DNA of 26,128 nt from a virus: the IMG/VR virus record IMGVR_UViG_3300029448_009013, positions 1-26,128 of that record. One strand, 5' to 3'. Shown in pieces: positions 20,801 through 26,128 of this stretch. Made by a program: the position numbers and the translations under genes. Positions within the stretch are counted from its first letter, which is position 1; the number at the start of each line of letters is the position of its first letter. The notes beneath the pieces are model-generated. The model did no database searches. It saw nothing but the letters and a program-made list of their open reading frames with translations, and was not told where the DNA came from.

Positions 20801-22705
20801 AACGACATCACGCATGTTAACATCATAGACAGCAGTGCTGTGGTGCTTGATTCATTTACAAAAACATCACACGTTGGAGCAAAATATTTCATAAACGTAA
20901 AAAATCAATCTACAGGTGAAACAGGCAATTTAGAATGCCTTATCACACACGACAACACCACTGGTTATGTAATTTCATACAACGAATTTTTCTCAGGCAA
21001 CAACAGTCTTATTACGTTGACCGCGGACGTAAGTGGTAACACACTCAGTTTGCGAGGTTCTGCCACAGCGGGTGGTAGCACCAAGGTAATAGTACACAGA
21101 GTAGTTGCATTCGGTGATTCAGAGTCTGATGATGCCAATTCAGACAGCACAAGAAAAGTGATAGGAAATGTCGTAACGTCAAGCACAGCCACAGAATTTG
21201 ACTCATTTCAATCGAGTGACACTGATGCAGTTCATTATGTCATAACCGGTCAAGGTGGAACTAATGAAAATTACATATGCGAAGCCACAGTGGTCACAGA
21301 TGGCACAGAAGTTTTTGTATCACATGGACCTAGTATTACTACCAAAACTGGTGAAATAGAACTATTAGAACTTTCTGCTACCATATCAGGAGGCACTGTG
21401 AGTGTCAAAGCCGCTTCAACATCTGGAGCAACTGCGGTGCAGGCATTTGCAATTAGACTGAAGGCACCAACCAGTGTGGCAACTACTGTGGACAGTTTTG
21501 CAACTGCTGACACGAGAGGAGCAAAATATTATTTCAGTGTGACCAATGCGGCCTCTGGAGAAGTTTCAAACATGGAGGCATTGGTGGTGCATAATGGTTC
21601 GGACGCATTTGTAACTGTCTACAACGAGCATCACTCAAACACAGACTTATTGGATGTCACTGCAAATATCGTTGGTAGCAACGTGGTGGTGACAGGAACA
21701 CCTTTTGTGGCTAACAGCACTGTGAAATTTTACAGGATTGATTTGGCCGACAACGAATCTGATTCCACAGGCACAGACTTCAACACTATTGGTGCTGTCA
21801 CAGTTTCCAGCTCGGACACTGCCATTGACACATTCGAAGACACTTCATTCACTGGCGCCCATTACGTCATTGTTGGCTTCAACAACAGTGAGTCGTCGGC
21901 ATCGATATTGGAGGCGACTGTGTTGTCTAATGGCACACAGGCTTTTGTGGCAGAAGGTCCATTTGTTTCATCAAAAGGCACAGCACAACTAAATTTAACA
22001 GCGGCACACAACGGGTCCAGCACAGTGACTCTATCAGCATCTGCAACTTCCGGTTCGTCAACAACTGTTAACGCATTCAGGATACACATGTTGAGGGGTG
22101 ACGCAACACCATTTACAGAACTTGATTCATTTTCACATTCTGATTCGCAGGGAGCAAATTATATCATTGCCATGAAAGATGCATCAAACAGGGTACAGAT
22201 GTCTGATGTCATGCTGGTCAGTGACGGTACGGACGCATACCACACCGAACTTGACATCAACAGTGAATCAACAAGTGCGCCTTTCATTACTTTGACTTCG
22301 GCCGTGGACGGTGATAATGTCAAACTTAGAGCTGAAAGCACAATAGAAAACACAACAACAGTGACCAACGTTTGGAAAGTGCCTCTAACAAGGGCAACAG
22401 GAAATCCACAGTCGGTGGCGACACTTGACACATTTGACAAAACGACCCACAGAAGTGCTTTTTATAATGTCACCATCAGTGATTCAAACGCAGGTGCACT
22501 AGGAAACTACGAAACATGTGAACTTAGGGTTATACATGATGGTACCGACTCTTACATATCTGTGTTTGGAAGAACAAGTTCGAGTGGCTCGGATTTGGTT
22601 ACATTTACTACAGATGTCAGCGGCAACGATGTAAGGCTACGAGGCTCGATAAGTACTACTAACGACCATGTAGTTACTGTGGTAAGGAGATTAGTGAATT
22701 TATAG
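17870..22705 (+). CDS. Giant fibre/adhesin protein with about ten tandem beta domains
   Basis: The 1611-residue protein starts with the shared module (IDVGTSADSGNGDSLYEAGN, KINNNFGDFF). Residues of about 50-450 hold beta repeats of the type SNADLxLxANGTGxVxI, including two near-identical ITDSSGAISFGNEN units. From about residue 450 to the end I count about ten tandem domains of roughly 85-125 residues. Each opens with a DSFxxxxxxxAKYFI-like segment, has a HDGTDAYVTEYN-like turn, and closes with FTADISGGNARLRG and a FRIGLGD or RRLVNL strand. Two flavours alternate: one opens WYIVLSRN and closes with FRIG(I/L)GD, the other opens AKYFIS. The composition is Ser/Thr/Asp/Gly-rich and without cysteine-rich parts, as in phage receptor-binding fibres. 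The virion role is inferred from context and family resemblance. Confidence 0.85.
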   Translation: MAQQVIDVGTSADSGNGDSLYEAGNKINNNFGDFFDLTPVKSDIKFLGNNITARLSNADIMVHPSGTGTVLFPGIRFNDNNIEVLNSNDDLKITANGSGRVTIAGLGFGGTTISSDDSSSVNINENLIVDGDFTVADGFTFSGAQTFATGTTFGTLTIANGSITDSSGAISFGNENLTTTGTLAAGDDSVIGNLTLTDGSITDSSGAISFGNENISTTGNLSAGTTTFDALTVSGATSFAAPVTVDSLSFNDNIISTSTNADLELTPGGTGVVNVSNMTIDSSINFTDNVIKVTTSNADMVLSANGTGSVVINNLDLDSGTIDNTIIGANDPSSGLFSTLNYTTLVIPNKITFSGNTVSTNRSNDNLEFAANGSGNVVINGLSLPNSDGSTGAFIKTDGSGALSFFASSIAFSESTIVDNQQTIGFSSKTIIDSNTAIGSHEQLQSDAVMLDSFDQSKYDSAWYIVLSRNKAADSAIEFQIQKHVLAQGTEDGSTFDSFSGSSQIVRSSASDKAPELASDVRSAVSKVRLLGRAGLLADSSVSTDNAVTFFRIGLGDNDSSGTQAASGLAQTLLTADLDSAAATLDSWAIADHRAAKYFISINNTTTNEVSSTEVMLIHDGTDAYVTEYNTIISNGESTPLATFTADISGGNARLRGANGTAGTCRVVMYRILLADDTSAADGTYVDVLGAKDVTNTGQTTIDTDTFRGTASPDVSSQKVISTFANTFDSVWYHATHKDITNGEFAMHKYSINQGITSDGSTQQAGITDSSILQTGAMNDINTVDVGISGSNIQLLATGVNDGSTAILNATSYFAIGVGDNTADATSGRIKTVAGVSVAGNVETKIDHVTATGNTQGSVASTRTGAEFTASEFNGALYFLVTRDIANGSFETQKVSVMHNYNDAFLTSSSVTSTDEGDTHPTFDADMVTADDSSSKIRLRMTDGDGSSVTPSNTMNYFRIGIGDDDSTGYVGELTLVNDITHVNIIDSSAVVLDSFTKTSHVGAKYFINVKNQSTGETGNLECLITHDNTTGYVISYNEFFSGNNSLITLTADVSGNTLSLRGSATAGGSTKVIVHRVVAFGDSESDDANSDSTRKVIGNVVTSSTATEFDSFQSSDTDAVHYVITGQGGTNENYICEATVVTDGTEVFVSHGPSITTKTGEIELLELSATISGGTVSVKAASTSGATAVQAFAIRLKAPTSVATTVDSFATADTRGAKYYFSVTNAASGEVSNMEALVVHNGSDAFVTVYNEHHSNTDLLDVTANIVGSNVVVTGTPFVANSTVKFYRIDLADNESDSTGTDFNTIGAVTVSSSDTAIDTFEDTSFTGAHYVIVGFNNSESSASILEATVLSNGTQAFVAEGPFVSSKGTAQLNLTAAHNGSSTVTLSASATSGSSTTVNAFRIHMLRGDATPFTELDSFSHSDSQGANYIIAMKDASNRVQMSDVMLVSDGTDAYHTELDINSESTSAPFITLTSAVDGDNVKLRAESTIENTTTVTNVWKVPLTRATGNPQSVATLDTFDKTTHRSAFYNVTISDSNAGALGNYETCELRVIHDGTDSYISVFGRTSSSGSDLVTFTTDVSGNDVRLRGSISTTNDHVVTVVRRLVNL
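18350..18411 (+). repeat. Fibre repeat unit ITDSSGAISFGNEN, copy 1
   Basis: The stretch encoding GSITDSSGAISFGNENLTTT is nearly identical at the DNA level to 18464-18525. Related units lie in the next gene at 23190-23254 and 23304-23368, with more third-position change. Confidence 0.7.
18464..18525 (+). repeat. Fibre repeat unit ITDSSGAISFGNEN, copy 2
   Basis: This unit is 114 bases after copy 1, so the repeat period is 38 residues. The first part (GGATCAAT.ACAGATTCCTCA) is almost unchanged between copies. Confidence 0.7.
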
Positions 22706-22706
22706 T

Positions 22707-24275
22707 ATGACACAATTAATTTTAAATGTAGGCGCAAACGCAAACGACGGAACGGGAGATACCTTACGAGATGCTATGATCAAGGTGAACACCAATTTCA
22801 CCGAAATTTATGCATCACCAGGCTTTGACCTAACAACAATACAAGTATCCGGAAACGAAATACGAGCAACCAGGACAAATGATGACCTAGTCTTCAAGCC
22901 GGCCGGATCCGGTGCGGTCGTGTTTCCTGCAATTCAGATCAGGGGCAACAACATCGAGGGCACAAGGTCAAACGAGGATATTAATCTTCTACCGTCTGGG
23001 ACTGGTAACATTGTTTTTGGTGCTATACAGATCGCAGGAACAACTTTAAGTTCCACTGACTCCACATCCATTAACATTAATGAAGGACTGATAGTGGACG
23101 GCACACTGTCTGTGTCTGGTTCAACAACATTCTCAGGAAGCATATCTGCTGGTTCAGGTTCTACAGTTGGAAATATTACTCTTGCAGATGGTTCAATAAC
23201 AGACTCAAGTGGTGCAATTAGTTTTGGCAATGAAAACCTAACAACCACAGGAACTGTTACCGCGGCTACAGGTTCCACAATTGGTAACCTTACCCTAGCA
23301 AATGGATCAATTACAGATTCATCCGGGGCCATAAGTTTTGGAAATGAAAATCTAAGCACAACTGGTACTCTGGATGTTGACGGAACAGCAACACTTGGAG
23401 CATTGACTGTTACATCACTTAATATAACAGGTTCCTTGGCTGTTGACAATTTGAACTTTCAAGACAACGAGATAACATCTGATTCTAATGCAGACATTCG
23501 ACTGACACCGGGTGGTACAGGATCGGTTGTAATTGACAATCTTACAATTGATGACAACATCAACATCACGGACAATGAAATTAAAACAACAGTATCAAAT
23601 TCAAATTTAGTGATATCACCTTCCGGCACAGGCCAAGTGTCAATCGCCAAAGCGGATATCAATAGTGGTAACATTGACGGAACAGCAATAGGAGCCACAA
23701 CACCGGCCGCTGGAACATTTACAACTTTGACTGTGACAACAGCCTTAGCACTTGAACAAGTGACGATAGATGACAACACCATCAGCACAAACTCATCAAA
23801 CGCTAATCTTGAATTATCAGGAAACGGAACAGGTGGTGTAACAATAAGTGGTTTCACCTTTCCCACTTCAGATGGATCTACTGGACAGTTTTTAAAGACA
23901 GATGGATCTGGCACACTTTCATTTGCCACTGCAGGTGCCTCATTAAATCATTCGGATCTTGCTGATGCCACAACAACTGTGGCAAGTTCGGCAACTTCTG
24001 TTTTAAACACCTTCTCAACATCAACTTACAGAAGTGCAAAGTATTTTGTTTCGGCTTCGGACGCCTCGAACAGCAGATTTGAAATGGTCGAGTTCAATGT
24101 GGTGCATGATGGTTCTGACGCTTACATATCTATATTTGGTTCAACAACAGATTATACAGGTCCATTAACAACATACACAGCAGACGTTAGTAGTGGTAAT
24201 GTTCGGGTATTAGTGACAAATATAAGCGACAATAGTATAGTTTTCAAGTTTCAAAGAATTGCTGTTGATTTATAA
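22707..24275 (+). CDS. Fibre-type structural protein with one C-terminal beta domain
   Basis: The 522-residue protein starts one base after the giant fibre gene ends. It opens with the shared module (NVGANANDGTGDTLRDAMIK, VNTNFTEIYA), then beta repeats closely matching the N-terminal 450 residues of the giant protein, including two ITDSSGAISFGNEN units and TFPTSDGSTGQFLKTDGSG. It ends with a single copy of the domain that the giant protein has about ten times (STYRSAKYFVSASDASNSRF, VVHDGSDAYISIFG, closing FKFQRIAVDL). It looks like the basic form from which the giant gene grew by domain duplication, or the reverse. No Shine-Dalgarno site lies close to the start. Confidence 0.83.
   Translation: MTQLILNVGANANDGTGDTLRDAMIKVNTNFTEIYASPGFDLTTIQVSGNEIRATRTNDDLVFKPAGSGAVVFPAIQIRGNNIEGTRSNEDINLLPSGTGNIVFGAIQIAGTTLSSTDSTSININEGLIVDGTLSVSGSTTFSGSISAGSGSTVGNITLADGSITDSSGAISFGNENLTTTGTVTAATGSTIGNLTLANGSITDSSGAISFGNENLSTTGTLDVDGTATLGALTVTSLNITGSLAVDNLNFQDNEITSDSNADIRLTPGGTGSVVIDNLTIDDNINITDNEIKTTVSNSNLVISPSGTGQVSIAKADINSGNIDGTAIGATTPAAGTFTTLTVTTALALEQVTIDDNTISTNSSNANLELSGNGTGGVTISGFTFPTSDGSTGQFLKTDGSGTLSFATAGASLNHSDLADATTTVASSATSVLNTFSTSTYRSAKYFVSASDASNSRFEMVEFNVVHDGSDAYISIFGSTTDYTGPLTTYTADVSSGNVRVLVTNISDNSIVFKFQRIAVDL
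23190..23254 (+). repeat. Fibre repeat unit, copy 3 (second gene)
   Basis: This encodes the same ITDSSGAISFGNENLTTTGT unit as 18350 and is the first of two copies in this gene. Confidence 0.6.
23304..23368 (+). repeat. Fibre repeat unit, copy 4 (second gene)
   Basis: Copy 4 is 114 bases after copy 3, the same 38-residue period as in the giant gene, so the repeat phase is kept between genes. Confidence 0.6.
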
Positions 24276-24298
24276 TTTACATTAGGTTTACAAAATCA

Positions 24299-24318
24299 TT
24301 GATAAATAAACTTATCAA
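24299..24318 (+). repeat. 7-base inverted repeat around a late-type box
   Basis: TTGATAA-ATAAAC-TTATCAA is a perfect 7-base inverted repeat with a 6-base loop. It overlaps the GATAAATA box at 24301-24308 and ends just before the ribosome-binding site AAGGGG. It could be a regulator's operator or, if transcribed, a weak stem. Confidence 0.4.
24301..24308 (+). promoter_or_regulatory. Late-type box GATAAATA before the fourth fibre gene
   Basis: GATAAATA ends 24 bases before the ATG at 24333, leaving a true leader with AAAAGGGG (24317-24324) at normal spacing. This gene therefore differs from its neighbours in having an ordinary ribosome-binding site. Confidence 0.55.
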
Positions 24319-24332
24319 AAGGGGAAAAACGC

Positions 24333-26128
24333 ATGGCACAACAAAGTATTAACATAGGATCAAGTGCAAACGACGGAACAGGTGATCCGTTACGAACAGC
24401 ATTTGATAAAATTAACGACAATTTTACAGAATTATATGGCTCTACAGCAGAAGCCAATGATCTAATAGAAGATTCAACACCACAGTTAGGTGGTGATCTT
24501 GATGTTAACGGCAGAAGAATTACTTCCGCAAGATCTAACGAAGACATTATTTTATTACCAAATGGCACGGGTGGTGTCGTTGCGAGTGCAGTTAGAATTG
24601 CAGGCACAACTTTAAGTTCAGATGACTCAGCATCAATCACAGTTGCTGAAGCATTTCAAGTAAACGGTGCAACAAATATTGATGGTGCTTTAACGGCAAC
24701 ATCAACTTTGGCAGTTACTGGCACATCAGCATTCACGGGAGCGGCAACTTTTACAGGTGCCACTACGGTTAACAACGCTCTAACAGCCAATAGTGTGACG
24801 ACAAACACTATCGCATCAAACGGATCAAATGCAGACCTTTCGATACAGCCAAGCGGAACAGGAGACGTATTAATAAGTGCGTTAAGAGTAAACGGCACAA
24901 CACTTGATTCATCTGATTCAACTTCAGTAAACATCAATGAAAACACTGTTGTTGATGGAACTTTAAGTGTAAGTGGAACAAGCACATTGACAGGCAATGT
25001 CACAGCATCGGGTACACTGACTGTGACTGGAATTTCCACTTTCGGTGATCAGTTAGATGCAGAGAGTATTAGCACAACAACTATTACTTCAAATGGTTCA
25101 AATGCAGATTTAAGTTTACAACCAAGTGGTACTGGTGACGTTTTAATCAGTGCATTAAGAGTTAACGGTACAACACTTGATTCATCTGATTCAACTAAAG
25201 TTACGATAGCAGAAGCAGTTGATGTAACAGGTGCATTGGATGTCGCAGGGGCAACAACAGTTGCGGCGATCACAGCATCGGGCACAGCAACATTCAATGG
25301 TGCAGTAGCAATTACTGGAGCAACAGGCATAGGAGATTTAAACATTCTAGCAGACGGTACAATAACATCTGACTCTAACGGTGACATTGTTATTGACCCA
25401 GCAGGAACAGGTGCAATAGTTCTTACAGGACCAATCACAGCAACAGGTACACAGACAACAACAGGACAACTCAACGTAGACAACTTGAGAATGGACGGAA
25501 ACGCAATAACGGCAACTGACACCAATGGTGGTATTACAATAACACCAGACGGATCAGGTGGTATTACACTTGGTGGTGAAGTTGTTGGTGTAACAAATGA
25601 ATTAAATGCTACAGACATAGAAGTTTCAAACGTATTAAGAGCAAACAAGATACAGAGTGATACTTCTGACGCTGATATTGAAATTAGTTCACAGGGTACA
25701 GGTGCTGTTGCAGTCAGTTCTCAATTGACTTTGACAGGATCATTCCTGCCAGCAATACACACATTCACGGCAACGGACTCTGTAACAATAGCGGAACACG
25801 CCGGAAGAACTTTACTGCTTGGTGAAGTAGGTGGTAACGCGGCAGTGACTTTAACACTACCAGCGGCAACTGGAACAGGTGCAGTTTACAAATTCATCGT
25901 GAGTGTAACGAACACATCAAACTACAAGATACAGGTGGCAGATGCAACAGACACTATCGATGGAATAATGCTATACCTAGACGAAGACGGTACAGCAGTA
26001 TCGGCCTTCCCAACAGTGGCGGCTTCGGACACAATCACACTCAATGGTGGTACAACAGGTGGTATCATTGGTGATTATCTTGAGCTGATTGACATCGCGA
26101 CCAACCAATACCACGTAAGAGGTGTTAT
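24333..26128 (+). CDS. Fibre-type structural protein, cut by the window end
   Basis: An open reading frame runs from the ATG at 24333 to the last base of the window, 598 complete codons with no stop. The shared module opens it (MAQQSINIGSSANDGTGDPL, RTAFDKINDNFTELYG). Then come beta repeats such as GSNADLSIQPSGTGDVLISA in at least two copies of 36 residues, and a later section AGRTLLLGEVGGNAAVTLTL, GAVYKFIVSVTNTSNYKIQV. The last part is typical of the C-terminal region of marine phage structural proteins. The start is supported by a strong Shine-Dalgarno site. It lacks the HDGTDAY-type domain seen in its two upstream neighbours, at least up to the window end. Confidence 0.85.
   Translation, partial: MAQQSINIGSSANDGTGDPLRTAFDKINDNFTELYGSTAEANDLIEDSTPQLGGDLDVNGRRITSARSNEDIILLPNGTGGVVASAVRIAGTTLSSDDSASITVAEAFQVNGATNIDGALTATSTLAVTGTSAFTGAATFTGATTVNNALTANSVTTNTIASNGSNADLSIQPSGTGDVLISALRVNGTTLDSSDSTSVNINENTVVDGTLSVSGTSTLTGNVTASGTLTVTGISTFGDQLDAESISTTTITSNGSNADLSLQPSGTGDVLISALRVNGTTLDSSDSTKVTIAEAVDVTGALDVAGATTVAAITASGTATFNGAVAITGATGIGDLNILADGTITSDSNGDIVIDPAGTGAIVLTGPITATGTQTTTGQLNVDNLRMDGNAITATDTNGGITITPDGSGGITLGGEVVGVTNELNATDIEVSNVLRANKIQSDTSDADIEISSQGTGAVAVSSQLTLTGSFLPAIHTFTATDSVTIAEHAGRTLLLGEVGGNAAVTLTLPAATGTGAVYKFIVSVTNTSNYKIQVADATDTIDGIMLYLDEDGTAVSAFPTVAASDTITLNGGTTGGIIGDYLELIDIATNQYHVRGV
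24816..24923 (+). repeat. 36-residue fibre repeat, copy 1 (fourth fibre gene)
   Basis: This encodes SNGSNADLSIQPSGTGDVLI and 16 more residues to DSSDST. Copy 2 is at 25089-25196 with one amino-acid difference (I to L). By hand count about 19 of 108 bases differ, all but one silent. Confidence 0.8.
25089..25196 (+). repeat. 36-residue fibre repeat, copy 2 (fourth fibre gene)
   Basis: The protein is nearly identical to 24816-24923, with the changes at silent positions, including one TCG to AGT serine switch. The last 27 bases are identical to copy 1. Confidence 0.8.

Noticed and set aside
18350-25196. CRISPR-like or satellite array
   Set aside because: The repeats lie in frame inside coding sequence, have a 38-residue protein period or silent divergence, and lack unique spacers of CRISPR type.
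25049-25648. Minus-strand ORF of 199 codons opposite the fourth fibre gene
   Set aside because: It shows the same Val/Pro/Ser shadow composition; the plus-strand frame has a strong start, shared module and internal repeats.

Overview
The window looks like part of a marine, T4-superfamily-type tailed-phage genome. Genes are tightly packed and almost all on the plus strand, with 1-47 base overlaps and many TAATG/ATGA junctions. T4-late-like boxes (NNTAAATA) precede several genes. The cargo is typical of marine myophages: a DexA-like exonuclease, an A-type Fe-S carrier, radical SAM proteins, a glycosyltransferase, a HIT protein, a QueD-like protein and Ser/Thr/Asn/Gly-rich fibre proteins. No terminase, capsid, polymerase, tRNA or integrase lies in the window, so host and exact lineage cannot be fixed from it; a marine alphaproteobacterium or other pelagic bacterium is only a guess. 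The DNA is AT-rich with heavy AGA/AGG arginine use.

Layout. (A) 43-5399: an envelope module with a TolC-like outer-membrane protein, an ABC-exporter membrane domain with no ATPase domain, a HlyD-like adaptor with no coiled-coil hairpin, a 41-residue membrane protein and a CHASE2-class III nucleotide cyclase. (B) 5411-6193: two related holin-like one-helix membrane proteins and a small cysteine-containing exported protein. (C) 6228-17027: enzymes and small proteins. These are a DEDDh exonuclease, a HIT protein, two Cys-rich radical SAM proteins, two GNGESR/GCNA-motif paralogues, an MBD4-like DNA glycosylase, an Sm-like small protein, a QueD-like protein, a GT-A glycosyltransferase, a small SDR, an IscA/HesB-type carrier and a pair of large paralogous proteins of unknown function. 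(D) 17022-17303: the only minus-strand gene, a zinc-ribbon protein, divergent from the fibre block. (E) 17336-26128: four consecutive fibre/adhesin-type genes with a shared N-terminal module, the second 1611 residues long and the last cut by the window end.

Regulation is unusually readable. Three genes in region C (6228, 10716, 11141) have exact TTGACA-16-TATAAT promoters ending exactly 6 bases before the ATG. Several genes in A, B and E have TAAATA boxes 8-9 bases before the ATG. Both geometries predict leaderless or nearly leaderless mRNAs, while other genes (3352, 5942, 11768, 24333) have good Shine-Dalgarno sites.

The most unusual content is the stripped-down type-I-secretion-like module linked to a cyclase. 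The Fe-S carrier, radical SAM proteins, glycosyltransferase, SDR and GNGESR proteins may form a surface or small-molecule modification set, but that is inference from neighbourhood.
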